Origin: Opitutaceae bacterium
Lineage (GTDB): Bacteria > Verrucomicrobiota > Verrucomicrobiia > Opitutales > Opitutaceae
NCBI GenBank assembly: GCA_027482185.1
Contig: JAIXWF010000013.1
Location: 620,001-684,000, forward strand
Length of the DNA stretch: 64,000 nucleotides
Reading direction: 5' to 3'
Shown piece by piece: positions 1-8,555 of this stretch. A program made the position numbers and the translations under genes. Under the pieces are notes generated by a model. It saw only the letters and a list, made by a program, of their open reading frames with translations. It had not been told where the DNA came from and did not search any database. Every line of letters starts with the position of its first letter. The stretch's first letter is position 1.

Positions 1-307
1 TGTTGCGGGCGAGGCCGATGATCTCGTCGTGGTCGGGCTCGGCGGAACCGCCTTCCTGCGCGGATTGCGGGACGGCGATGCGCAGCGTCTTGAGGCGCTG
101 CATCGTGGTGCGGTCCCAGACGTAGCCGGCTAGCACGAGCAGCACGCACCCGATGATCGCCAGCGTCATCACGTAATACGTGTCGCCGAGGCGTTCGCGC
201 AATTCGTCGTCGGTTACCACTTTGACGACCACCGCGATGAGGGCAGCGACCAGGCTGGAAGCCAGCGCGAGGATGAAGAACGTCTTGCGGGTCTGGTTCT
301 CTGCCAT
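1..307 (-). CDS. Membrane protein, N-terminal part (gene runs off left edge)
   Basis: An open frame starts at an ATG (complement of 305-307) and stays open to base 1, giving about 102 residues. It has a basic N-terminus (MAENQTRKTFF), a first hydrophobic segment at about residues 11-29, a short polar loop (DDELRERLGD), and a second hydrophobic segment at about 45-62. A cytoplasmic stretch ending DEIIGLARN follows. Two membrane helices followed by a D-E-I-x-x-L-A motif recall the HAMP-type linkers of sensor kinases and chemoreceptors, but this is only a resemblance. The functional C-terminal part lies outside the window. Confidence 0.6.
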   Translation of the reverse strand, partial: MAENQTRKTFFILALASSLVAALIAVVVKVVTDDELRERLGDTYYVMTLAIIGCVLLVLAGYVWDRTTMQRLKTLRIAVPQSAQEGGSAEPDHDEIIGLARN

Positions 308-375
308 GTCCGCGCCGAGCAAGGCGGGCCCCGGTGGCGAAGTCTAATGAAAAATGGTCGCGTCCGGCCGGAGTC

Positions 376-1728
376 CTAGGCCTCCGGCTTCAGGGAGGAC
401 AACGGCGGCAGGCGCCGCAGACCCGGTACGGCCCGCGCGACCGCGACGGTGACGGCGATGGTTCCCAGCCCGCCCCAGACGACCGCGCCGACCGGGCCGA
501 CGAGGGCCGACATCAAGCCGGCCCGCAGCGCGCCGATCTCGTTGGAGGATCCGATGAAGATCTGGTTCACGGCGGTGACCCGCCCGCGGAGGGAGTCGGG
601 CGTGAGCAGTTGCACGAGGGATTGGCGCACGACGACGCTGACGTTGTCGAAGGCCCCGGTGAAAAACAGCGCCGCGAGCGACAGCCAGAACGACGTCGAC
701 AAGCCGAAGACGACAACGGCCGCGCCGAAGCCGGCGACGGACCAAAGCAGCGTGAGCCCGGGCCGGGCCAGCGGGGCGCGGTGTGCCAGCCACATCGCCA
801 TGGCGAAGGCGCCCATCGAAGGCGCGGCGCGGAGCCAGCCGAAACCCACGGGGCCGACGTGCAGAATCCGGTCGGCGTAGATCGGGATGAGCGCCATGGC
901 GCCGCCGAGCAGCACGGCGAACAGATCGAGCGAACTGGCGCCGAGAATGACCTTTTTGCGCCAGATGAATTCGGCGCCGGCGAGAACCTCGCGCCAGGAG
1001 CGGCGGCCCGGGGCGGCCGGGGTGGGGGCCTGGAAATAGACGACGCGGCGGAGCGCGAGCAGGAACCAGATTTCGAGGCCGGCGCCGAGGGCGTAGACGG
1101 CCGGGACGCCGGCGGCGGCGATAAGAAATCCGCTCAGCGCCGGGCCGGCCACGGTGGCGATTTCGAAGGCGCTCGTGTTCCACGTGATCGCGTTGCCGAG
1201 CAACGGGGCCGGGACAAGCAGCGGGGTGATGCTCGAACGGGCGGGCCAGATGAGAATCCGGGCGCAGGCGTGGAGCAGGAGCAGCAGGTAGACGAGCGGC
1301 AGGGCCGGCGTGTCGAACCGCAGGGCGGCGGTGTCTCCGTGCTGTTCGAAGATGCCGGCGGCGGCGGCCAGGCCGGCGTTGGCGGCGCGGAGCACGGGCC
1401 AGTCGGGCACGGCGGTGTGGAACCACGACACGGCTGCCAGGAGAACATTTATGCTGGCGACGACGGCGGTGCCGGCGGCGATGAGGCGGCGGCGATCGTG
1501 GCGGTCGGCGATGGCGCCGGCGGGCAACGACAAGGCAAGGAGCGGCAGGACGTTGACGAGGCCGACGAGGCCCAGCGCGGTTGCGGAGCCGGTCCACTGG
1601 TAGACCTGCCACGTGGCCACGGCGGTGACGGCCTGGCGGCCGATGAGCGCGAAGAAACTCCCGACGAGATAGTCGCGGTAGGTGCGGACCCGGAGGGCGG
1701 CGTACGGATCGTGCGGCGGCGCGGACAT
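376..1728 (-). CDS. MFS transporter, EntS-like exporter family
   Basis: A 450-residue integral membrane protein of the major facilitator superfamily, closest in style to the MFS_3/EntS group that exports siderophores or small molecules. It opens with a short polar leader (MSAPPHDPYAALRV) and then R-x-Y-R-D-Y-L-V-G-S-F. The typical MFS loop 2-3 signature is seen as GAIADRHDRRRL near residues 70-80. Many hydrophobic segments follow, consistent with about 12 helices. It lies 55 bp downstream of the hybrid kinase gene on the same strand, so the two may be co-transcribed. The substrate cannot be read from the sequence. Confidence 0.85.
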   Translation of the reverse strand: MSAPPHDPYAALRVRTYRDYLVGSFFALIGRQAVTAVATWQVYQWTGSATALGLVGLVNVLPLLALSLPAGAIADRHDRRRLIAAGTAVVASINVLLAAVSWFHTAVPDWPVLRAANAGLAAAAGIFEQHGDTAALRFDTPALPLVYLLLLLHACARILIWPARSSITPLLVPAPLLGNAITWNTSAFEIATVAGPALSGFLIAAAGVPAVYALGAGLEIWFLLALRRVVYFQAPTPAAPGRRSWREVLAGAEFIWRKKVILGASSLDLFAVLLGGAMALIPIYADRILHVGPVGFGWLRAAPSMGAFAMAMWLAHRAPLARPGLTLLWSVAGFGAAVVVFGLSTSFWLSLAALFFTGAFDNVSVVVRQSLVQLLTPDSLRGRVTAVNQIFIGSSNEIGALRAGLMSALVGPVGAVVWGGLGTIAVTVAVARAVPGLRRLPPLSSLKPEA

Positions 1729-1783
1729 CGGCGGCGCAGGGACTCAGAAACCCCCGCGGCTGGCGAGCGGCAACTCGCGGGTT

Positions 1784-4666
1784 TCAGGCGCCGGCGGCGA
1801 GACTGGCGAGCAGCGTGTCGCGGGAGAACGGCTTGCGGAGCACGGCCACGTTCCCGAGTCCGCGGAGGCGGGCGAAGACGTCCTGCTCGCTGAAACCGCT
1901 CATCACGAAAATCCGGGCGGAGGGATCGATGGCCCGGATCGCGCGGGCGGCCTCGGCGCCGTCGATTCCCGGCATGGTGAGATCGAGCAGAATCGCGGCG
2001 AACGCGCCTCCGCCGGCCTCGCGGAAACGGGCGACGGCCTCGTTGCCGTCCGCCGCCACCACCGTGCGGTACCCCTGGTGGCGGAGCAGGGCCGCGGTGG
2101 TCTGGAGCACCACGGGCTCGTCGTCCGCGATGAGGACGGCGCCCTCGGCGCGCGGGCCGGCGAACGGATGGCGGGTGCCGCCGGACGGGGCGGGGAGCGG
2201 GCGGGCGGCCGGGAGGTAGAGCCGGAAAGTCGAGCCGCCGCCGGGCTGGCTTTGGACGGCGAGCGCGCCGCGGTGGGCGCGCACGATGCCGAGGACGGCG
2301 GGCAGGCCGAGGCCGCGGCCGGCGAACTTCGTGGTGAAAAACGGATCGAAAATGCGGGGCAGGGTGGCCGCCGACATGCCGCAGCCGGTATCCGAAACTT
2401 CGAGACAGACGCAGTCCCCGGCGGGCACGTCGAAGGAGCGCACGAGGCCGGCGGGCGGCGCGGCTTCGGGCCGCTCCAGCCGGATCGCGATGCGGATGAG
2501 TCCCGGCTCGTCGCCGAGGGCCTCGGCGGCGTTGATCACGAGATTCATCAGGACCTGGCGCAGCTGGGAAACATCGGCCTCGACCGGGGGCAGGCCGGCC
2601 GCGACGTCGAGTTCGAGCCGGGCTTTTTTGCCGATCGACACCTGGATCAGCTGCGTCGTGTCGCGGACGAGGTTGGCGAACTCGACGCGTTCGACGACGA
2701 AGCTGCCCTTGCCGGCGTAGGCGAGCATCTGCCGGCAGAGGTCGGCGGCGCGGCGGGCGGCGGTCTCGATGTGGCCGAGGGGTTCGTCGTCGCCGGAACG
2801 TTCCGCGCGCAGGAACGTGGTGTTCGCCAGAATGACGGTGAGGAGATTGTTGAAATCGTGGGCGATGCCGCCGGCGAGCACGCCGAGGCTCTCGAGCTTC
2901 TGGGTCTCGAGCATCTTGAGGCGCATCTTCTCGCGTTCCTGGTGCGCCGACTTCTCGGCCGTGATGTCGCGGAACGAACCGTAGAGCTTCACCGGCCGGC
3001 CGTTTTCCTGCTCGGCGAGTCCCGTGGTGTGCACGTGGAGGCGGCGGCCCTTGGCGGTCACGAGCTCCAGTTCGAGGCCGTAGGGCGTGCCGTCGCGGAT
3101 GGCCCGCTCGGCCGCGGCCTGCAGGAGCGCGCGGCTTTCCGGCACATAGAATTCATAGACGGACTCGCGGGTCGGCTGGAATTCCTCGGGCGACGTGTCG
3201 TGCAGGCGGAACGTTTCGGAAGTCCAATAGACACGCCCGGTGCGAAGGTCGGTTTCCCAGCCGCCGATGTGCGCGGCGGCCTGCGTCTGCTGGAGCAGCT
3301 GCGCCGACCGCTTGAGCAGCGCCTGGCTTTCGATCAGGGCCGACTCCGTGCGCTTGCGCTCGGTGATATCGGTGTGGGTGCCGGCCATCCGCAGCGGGCC
3401 GCCCGAGGCATCGCGGTCGACGACCTTGCCGCGGTCGAGGATCCAGCGCCATTCGCCCGATTTCGCGCGCATGCGGTACTCGATCTCGTAGCGCTCGGTG
3501 GAGCCGGAAAGGATCCGGTCCTGCCATGCGCGGTAGGCGGCGATGTCGTCGGGATGGATCAGCTGGAGGCCGCCGGCGATCGACGGGTCGATTTCGTCCA
3601 CCCTGTAGCCGAGCATGCCGGCCCAACGTTCGCTCCGCTCGATGCGGTCGGCGCGGATGTCCCAGTCCCAGAAACCGTCTTCGCTGCCTTCCAGCACGTG
3701 CCGGAGGCGCTCCTCGCTTTCGGCCAGCCGGGCCTTCTGGCGGGCGAGCCGGCGGAGGAGGCGGCGTTGCCACAGAAATGCCATGACCACGCCGGCAACG
3801 AGGAGCAGGGTCCACGGCAGGTAGCGGCGCACGTCCGACAGACGGAGCGGGCGGGATTCGAGCCGTCCGATCCAGCGGCTGTAGAGGCGGTCGTAGGTGC
3901 CGTCCTGCCGGATCCGCGCCAACCCTTCGTTCAGCAGGGCCAGCCGCTCGGCGGCGCCGGCGGGCACTCCCATGTGGAGGCGGAATTCGAAATCCGGGAG
4001 CACGAGCGGGCTCAGGATGATGTCGTCGAGTTGCTCGCGCCGGATGATGTGGTTGCCGATCAGGCTGACGGCGAGGACGGCGTCGCTGCGATTTTCGGAC
4101 AGACTCCGCAGCGCATCGGGCAACGTCGCCACCGGCACGACGGTGCCCTCGAGTCCGCGGCGGCGCAGGTACTCGTGCGAAAAACTCAGGGGCTGCACGC
4201 CGAGCCGCAGCGACTTCAGGTCTTCGAGCGTGCGGAGCCGGGTCTCGCCCTTCCGCACGAAAACGCGGCCCTCGAGCCGCAGGTGGCTCACCGCGAAATC
4301 GATGTAGGCGTCGCGCTCCGGCGTGTAGGCGAGGCTGGCGAGCACATCGAGTTCACCCGCCTTGAAACGGGAGAAGATCGTGTCCCAGGGGCCGATGACC
4401 GGGACGATCGTCAGGTTCATCTCCGCCGCGATCGCGTTGAGGAGGTCGACGCTGAAGCCGACGGGTTTGCCGTCGGCGCCGGCAAACGACATCGGTTGGG
4501 CGCCTTGCTCGAAACCGACGCGCAGCACGGTGGCCGGTGCCGGTGCGGACCGCACGTCGGCCAGCGCGGCCGCAAACAGGACAAGAATAGCTTGGAACCG
4601 GTTGAGCGCGGACCTAAACCCCCGCGTTCCGGCAATGCTGTGCATGACGCTAATCAACGACGACAT
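1784..4666 (-). CDS. Hybrid sensor histidine kinase with periplasmic SBP_bac_3 domain, two PAS domains and a receiver
   Basis: About 960 residues. A signal-like N-terminus (ILVLFAAALADVRSA) precedes a solute-binding-protein family 3 domain at about residues 45-265. A membrane helix (YLPWTLLLVAGVVMAFLW) and two PAS/PAC units follow, the first containing DITERKR. The dimerisation helix carries the H-box GGIAHDFNNLL. The ATPase domain shows N-box (MNLVINAAEAL), G1 (DTGCGM) and FDPFFTTK motifs. The C-terminal receiver has an acidic pocket (ADDEP), phospho-acceptor Asp in ILLDLTMPG, and Lys in LRKPFS. I chose the ATG at 4666. The one at 4645 is an alternative, and upstream in-frame codons would run into divergent fmt. 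The ligand is probably an amino acid or similar small solute. Confidence 0.9.
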   Translation of the reverse strand: MSSLISVMHSIAGTRGFRSALNRFQAILVLFAAALADVRSAPAPATVLRVGFEQGAQPMSFAGADGKPVGFSVDLLNAIAAEMNLTIVPVIGPWDTIFSRFKAGELDVLASLAYTPERDAYIDFAVSHLRLEGRVFVRKGETRLRTLEDLKSLRLGVQPLSFSHEYLRRRGLEGTVVPVATLPDALRSLSENRSDAVLAVSLIGNHIIRREQLDDIILSPLVLPDFEFRLHMGVPAGAAERLALLNEGLARIRQDGTYDRLYSRWIGRLESRPLRLSDVRRYLPWTLLLVAGVVMAFLWQRRLLRRLARQKARLAESEERLRHVLEGSEDGFWDWDIRADRIERSERWAGMLGYRVDEIDPSIAGGLQLIHPDDIAAYRAWQDRILSGSTERYEIEYRMRAKSGEWRWILDRGKVVDRDASGGPLRMAGTHTDITERKRTESALIESQALLKRSAQLLQQTQAAAHIGGWETDLRTGRVYWTSETFRLHDTSPEEFQPTRESVYEFYVPESRALLQAAAERAIRDGTPYGLELELVTAKGRRLHVHTTGLAEQENGRPVKLYGSFRDITAEKSAHQEREKMRLKMLETQKLESLGVLAGGIAHDFNNLLTVILANTTFLRAERSGDDEPLGHIETAARRAADLCRQMLAYAGKGSFVVERVEFANLVRDTTQLIQVSIGKKARLELDVAAGLPPVEADVSQLRQVLMNLVINAAEALGDEPGLIRIAIRLERPEAAPPAGLVRSFDVPAGDCVCLEVSDTGCGMSAATLPRIFDPFFTTKFAGRGLGLPAVLGIVRAHRGALAVQSQPGGGSTFRLYLPAARPLPAPSGGTRHPFAGPRAEGAVLIADDEPVVLQTTAALLRHQGYRTVVAADGNEAVARFREAGGGAFAAILLDLTMPGIDGAEAARAIRAIDPSARIFVMSGFSEQDVFARLRGLGNVAVLRKPFSRDTLLASLAAGA

Positions 4667-4723
4667 CTTCCGGGGCTTTAGCCCTGGCCGCGGCATGGGT
4701 GCGGAGTTGACCGGAACCGGATC

Positions 4724-5704
4724 ATGAAGGCGCCCTTGAGAGTTGTTTTCCTCGGCTCGGATGCAATCGCGCTGCGGCTTCTCCAATGGTTTGCAGGTGA
4801 GGCGCGAGCCCAATTCGAAATCGTCGGGGTATTTACGCAGCCGGACCGGCCGGTCGGGCGGGGGCAGCGGGTGCAGCCGAATGAGATCAAGCTCTGGGCG
4901 CAGGCGCAGGGGCTTCCGGTGCTCCAGCCGGAGAAGCTTACGGACGAGGTGCGCGCCGAACTGGCGGCGCTGCGGCCCGACCTGGGGCTGGTGATGGCGT
5001 ACGGACACATCCTCAAGGAGGATTTCATGGGCGTGCCGCCGCTCGGGATGCTGAACCTGCATACCTCGCTGCTGCCGAAGTTCCGGGGTGCGTCCCCGAT
5101 CCAGGCCGCGATCACGGCCGGGGAAACGGAAACCGGGGTCACTCTCATGCGCATCGTGCGCCGGCTCGACGCGGGGCCGGTCGCCGACTGCGAGCGCGTC
5201 CCGATCGGGCCGCTCGACACCGCCGCGGACGTCGAGGCGAAGCTGGCCGCGGCCTGCGTGCCGCTCGTCGCGCGCGGCCTGCCGCGCCTCGCGGCGGGCG
5301 AACTCGCGCTCGCGCCGCAGGACGAGGCGGCGGCGACCTATTGCCGAAAACTCGCGAAGGAAGACGGGCTCCTCGACTGGACGGCGCCGGCCGCGGCGCT
5401 GGCGGCGCGGATCAACGGGCTGTATCCGTGGCCCGGATGCAGCACGGCGCTGCAGGGCCAGCCGGTGAAACTCGGCCTGGCCGACGCGGAGGCCGGGGAC
5501 GCCGCGGCCGCGCCCGGGACGGTGGTCGGCGCCGATGCCGCGGGCCTGCGGGTGGCGGCGGGCGGCGGCACGGTGCGCCTGCGCCGGCTCCAGCGCGCGG
5601 GCGGGCGCATGCTCGAGGCCGCGGAATTCCTGCGCGGCTTCCCGGTGCCGGCGGGAACGTTGCTGCCGTCGCAGCCGATGTCCGTGCTGGTGACGAAACG
5701 CTGA
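4724..5704 (+). CDS. fmt: Methionyl-tRNA formyltransferase
   Basis: A 326-residue enzyme that transfers the formyl group of 10-formyl-tetrahydrofolate to initiator Met-tRNA. The N-terminal transferase domain begins with RVVFLGSDAIALRLL and contains the family signature HTSLLPKFRGASPIQAAI around residues 110-127, with the conserved Asn, His and SLLP loop. The C-terminal tRNA-binding domain is recognisable from YCRKLAKEDGLLDW and the following N-G-L-Y-P-W-P-G. Length is normal for Fmt (about 310-330). It is divergent from the hybrid kinase, with 57 bp between the starts. The usual partner def (peptide deformylase) is not adjacent. Confidence 0.97.
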   Translation: MKAPLRVVFLGSDAIALRLLQWFAGEARAQFEIVGVFTQPDRPVGRGQRVQPNEIKLWAQAQGLPVLQPEKLTDEVRAELAALRPDLGLVMAYGHILKEDFMGVPPLGMLNLHTSLLPKFRGASPIQAAITAGETETGVTLMRIVRRLDAGPVADCERVPIGPLDTAADVEAKLAAACVPLVARGLPRLAAGELALAPQDEAAATYCRKLAKEDGLLDWTAPAAALAARINGLYPWPGCSTALQGQPVKLGLADAEAGDAAAAPGTVVGADAAGLRVAAGGGTVRLRRLQRAGGRMLEAAEFLRGFPVPAGTLLPSQPMSVLVTKR

Positions 5705-5715
5705 ACCAAAAACTG

Positions 5716-5838
5716 GGTTGGGAGCGCTGGTTTGAGAGTGGAGAGCAAGACCGCCCGGTCTCCTGCGTACCGCGCGGCGGTTGCGTTTTCCGCGCCCCGA
5801 TGGATCGATCTCTCAACCTTCGACTTTCAACTGCATGA
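5716..5838. repeat. Palindromic intergenic element, copy A (reverse orientation)
   Basis: This stretch between fmt and the next gene aligns, in reverse complement, with 10508-10635 and more loosely with 6763-6871. Shared blocks are a GATCGATCC core, GCGCGGAAA, a run of CCG/GCG, and CTCTC-type ends that pair with GAGAG at the other end. It contains no convincing gene. Confidence 0.6.
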
Positions 5839-5860
5839 GTCCGGCTGAACGCGCGGCCGC

Positions 5861-6670
5861 TCAGGGCGCGGACCGCGCCCCGCCGGAGCCGCGGGCGGCC
5901 CGCAGTTTCGCTTCAGCCTCCGCTGGGATATCGATGCGGCCGACGGGGAGGTAGGTGAGGATAACGATGCGCTGGTCGCTGACGGCGATCGGGAGTCGCG
6001 CCCGGGTGATGCGGCGGGTGGCGGCCACCTTGACCTCGTAGTCGCGGAGCATGCCGTTGCGGACGTTCATGGTCACGACGACATCGACCGCGGGTTCACT
6101 GTCGTTCTCGTTGGGTTGGCCGGGGTCGCCGTTGCGGCTACGGACTTTGACGGTGTAGGTGTCGCCGTTGGATTCGACGGGGAGGTTGGACTTGAGGAAC
6201 GGCACCAGTTCCTCGTCCGGCCGGCGCACGTCGGGGCGATCCGCGCGGCGCAGCCACAGAGCGCGGGCGGACGGGGGGCGGTTGCCCAGCCGTTCCTCGG
6301 CCTGGGCGGTGAGGATTTCGCGGTCGGTCATCCAACCTTCGGGCGTGAGCGTGACCATGTGGCCGTCGGCGGCGATGATGGTCGTGAGCTTGAGGCCGTC
6401 GACCCATTCGCGCTCGATCAGGATGTCGCCGTTGCGGGCGAGCTTGCCCTTGAGGTTGGGCGTGAAGTTCTGCTGGACGGTGGTGAACTTGCCGCGCCGC
6501 GTCTCGACTTCCTGGGCCACGGGGCCCGGGTCGCTGTTGATCATCTCCCAGGAATAGCTGCGCTGGTCGCGGAGGTATTCCAATGCGGCGGCCAGTCCGG
6601 GAGGCGGCGCGGCGCGCAGCAGCGCTGTGCAGCCGAAGCAAAGAAGGAGCCAGCGGGGGAGGGCGGCCAT
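5861..6670 (-). CDS. Secreted protein of unknown function
   Basis: A 269-residue protein with a Sec-type leader (MAALPRWLLLCFGCTALLRAAPPP) and a soluble remainder without further membrane segments. The mature part has alternating basic and acidic stretches (KGKLARNGDILIEREWVDG, DRPDVRRPDEELVPF) and probably beta-rich segments such as AVDVVVTMNVRNG. I do not recognise a family. An in-frame GTG at 6679 adds three residues. The ATG was preferred because it directly precedes the leader. The neighbours are fmt (convergent) and parB (upstream, same strand, 216 bp away across a repeat), which do not suggest a role. Confidence 0.75.
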   Translation of the reverse strand: MAALPRWLLLCFGCTALLRAAPPPGLAAALEYLRDQRSYSWEMINSDPGPVAQEVETRRGKFTTVQQNFTPNLKGKLARNGDILIEREWVDGLKLTTIIAADGHMVTLTPEGWMTDREILTAQAEERLGNRPPSARALWLRRADRPDVRRPDEELVPFLKSNLPVESNGDTYTVKVRSRNGDPGQPNENDSEPAVDVVVTMNVRNGMLRDYEVKVAATRRITRARLPIAVSDQRIVILTYLPVGRIDIPAEAEAKLRAARGSGGARSAP

Positions 6671-6762
6671 GCGCGACACGGCGGGAGTTTTGCCGGTCGG
6701 GGCGGAAGGTCAAATCCGCGGGCGCGGGTTCGCCCAGACGAATTCGTGCCGTCGGGCGGTGA

Positions 6763-6871
6763 GGCTTGCAGCGCGAGGGGTCGATCCGTCGAGGTCGAGA
6801 AAACGAATCCGCCGTGCGGTGCGCGAGAGAACGAACGGATTCGCGCCCACCTCTCAACCGAACGCTCGCAA
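6763..6871. repeat. Palindromic intergenic element, copy B
   Basis: It lies between parB and the secreted protein gene. It shares with copies A and C the blocks GTCGATCCGTCG, a GAAAACGAATCCGCC-like segment, and the ending CTCTCAACCGAACGCTCGCAAC. The ends are imperfect inverted repeats (TTGCAGCGCGAGG against CGAACGCTCGCAA). It is the most divergent of the three copies. Confidence 0.5.
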
Positions 6872-6886
6872 CGGCATCGGCCCGGC

Positions 6887-7840
6887 TCAGGCCTCGACGC
6901 CGAGTTTCTCGAGCAGGCGCTGCAAGTCGTCGTTGCCGCGGTATTCGATGACGATGCGGCCTTTCTTCGGCGTGTGCAGGACGGCGACGCGGGCGCCGAG
7001 GTGGGACGTGAGTTTCTTCTCGATCCCGGAGACGGTGGCGGCGTCCTTGGCGCCGAGCCCGGGGCGGGCGGCGCGCGAGGCGCCGGCGGCGGCCGGGGCG
7101 GCGGCGCGGGCGGTCTGGGTGAGTTTTTCGGTGGCGCGCACGCTGAGGCCTTCCTCGATGACGCGGCGGGCGACGAGATTGCGCTGGGCGGGATCCTCGA
7201 TGCCGAGGAGGACTTTGGCGTGGCCAACGCTGAGCAGGTTCTTGGCGACGTAGCCTTGGAGATCCGGATCGAGGGACAGCAGGCGGAGGGAATTGGCGAC
7301 CGTGGCGCGGCTCTTGCCGACGCGTTCGGCGGCGTTTTCCTGCGTGAGATCGAAGTCGCGGATGAGACTGGCGTAGCCGTGGGCTTCCTCGATCGGATTG
7401 AGGCCCTCGCGCTGCAGGTTTTCGATCAGGCCGAGGGCGGCGGAGGAGGCGTTGCTCGCTTCGACGATACGCGCGGGGATCGACTTGATCTTGAGCAACT
7501 GGAAGGCGCGCCAGCGGCGTTCGCCCGCGATGAGTTGGTACTTGTCGCCGGTCTTGCGGACGACGATGGGCTGGAGGAGGCCTTCCGAGCGGATGCTCTC
7601 GGCCAGTTCCTGCAATTGCTCCGGCGGCACTTCGCGGCGGGCCTGGTAGGGGCTGGGCTCGATCGTGTGCACGGCGAGTTCCTGGTAGCCGGGGGCGCCG
7701 GTCGGGGCCGGAACGGGGGCGGGCGCAGCGGGCGCGGCCGGGGCCGCGGGGGGCGCGGCGGGAGCGGGGGCGGCCGGTTTGGCGGCGGCGATGAGGCCGC
7801 CGAGACCGCGGCCGAGACGGGATTTGGGTGCTGCCGACAT
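6887..7840 (-). CDS. parB: Chromosome-partitioning protein ParB
   Basis: A 317-residue CTP-dependent DNA clamp that loads at parS sites for chromosome segregation. The N-terminus has the ParA-interaction motif LGRGLGGLI. An Ala/Pro-rich linker of about 35 residues follows, longer than usual. The ParB/Srx nucleotide-binding domain then has SPYQARR, the GERRWRAF motif and ENLQREGLNPIEEA. A helix-turn-helix region (RVGKSRATVANSLRLL) and a C-terminal dimerisation tail (RIVIEYRGNDDLQRLLEKLG) complete it. It begins 5 bp after the LysM gene, so the two are probably one transcript. parA is not in the window. Confidence 0.95.
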   Translation of the reverse strand: MSAAPKSRLGRGLGGLIAAAKPAAPAPAAPPAAPAAPAAPAPVPAPTGAPGYQELAVHTIEPSPYQARREVPPEQLQELAESIRSEGLLQPIVVRKTGDKYQLIAGERRWRAFQLLKIKSIPARIVEASNASSAALGLIENLQREGLNPIEEAHGYASLIRDFDLTQENAAERVGKSRATVANSLRLLSLDPDLQGYVAKNLLSVGHAKVLLGIEDPAQRNLVARRVIEEGLSVRATEKLTQTARAAAPAAAGASRAARPGLGAKDAATVSGIEKKLTSHLGARVAVLHTPKKGRIVIEYRGNDDLQRLLEKLGVEA

Positions 7841-7845
7841 GGGGG

Positions 7846-8415
7846 TTATTTTCCTCCGGGAATGAAGAGAGTCTGGCCGACGACAATGCGAGAGGGATCG
7901 GCGAGTTTGTTGGCGTTGACGATGTCCTGCGCCTTGGCGCCGGTTTTCTTCGCGATGGACGCGAGGCTGTCGCCCTTTTGCACGGTGTAGCTCACGCCCT
8001 CCTTGGGATAGTCTTCGCTGAAGTTGGTCTGCACGGCGGGCCGGGTGGCCTGGGCCTTGGCGACGGAGTCGAGGGCGGCGTTGGTCTGCTTCGCGAGTTT
8101 CTCGAGCTGCACGCTGACCTGCTGCAACGTCTCGGTCTTCGACGCGGCGATCGCGGTGCGGAGGGAGGCGGTGGCGTCGGCGACGGCGTCGCGCACCTGG
8201 TTGAGCGTGACGGCGGCGCGTTCGTTGCCGGCGGCCTGGCGGCGCAGTTCGGCGTTTTCGCGTTCGAGCTGTTCGAGGCGGAGGGCGAGTTCGCCGACGC
8301 GCTGGGTGAGGCCGCGGACATCCTCGCGGAGGTTGGCGATTTCGAACTGGGAATTGGCGCCTTGGGCGGCGGCGGAGGCCGCGAGCAGGGCGCCGAGAAA
8401 CAGACGGAGCAGCAT
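7846..8415 (-). CDS. Exported coiled-coil protein with C-terminal LysM domain
   Basis: A 189-residue envelope protein. The leader is MLLRLFLGALLAASAAAQG. A long coiled coil follows at about residues 25-110 (heptad-rich, LTQRVGELALRLEQLERENAELRR). The C-terminal 45 residues form a LysM peptidoglycan-binding module (YTVQKGDSLASIAKKTG, then VNANKL and IVVGQTLFIPG). The start at 8415 was chosen because it directly precedes the leader; further upstream codons in frame look like non-coding sequence. It lies 5 bp upstream of parB, an odd pairing of a cell-wall protein with a segregation protein. Confidence 0.85.
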   Translation of the reverse strand: MLLRLFLGALLAASAAAQGANSQFEIANLREDVRGLTQRVGELALRLEQLERENAELRRQAAGNERAAVTLNQVRDAVADATASLRTAIAASKTETLQQVSVQLEKLAKQTNAALDSVAKAQATRPAVQTNFSEDYPKEGVSYTVQKGDSLASIAKKTGAKAQDIVNANKLADPSRIVVGQTLFIPGGK

Positions 8416-8555
8416 GGCCGGGCAGGTTGCGTAAACCGTCCCGCAAAAACAAGCGGCTTGTCGCCGGGCCGGCGGCGGCGGGAAGTTTTCATGCGGGCTT
8501 CGCGTTTGACGGCGTCGGCCGGCGCGGCGCAGCGTGGGGCCAACCCCGAAACCCC

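Noticed and set aside
1176-1191. parS-like sequence (TGTTCCACGTGATCGC)
   Set aside because: Only the left half fits the parS consensus (about 11 of 16 positions), and it lies inside the MFS gene. Without a second site it is likely chance.
334-4681. Very long open frames on the plus strand opposite the MFS and hybrid-kinase genes
   Set aside because: They lack family matches, are rich in Arg/Gly/Ala from antisense reading of GC-rich codons, and overlap well-supported genes on the other strand.
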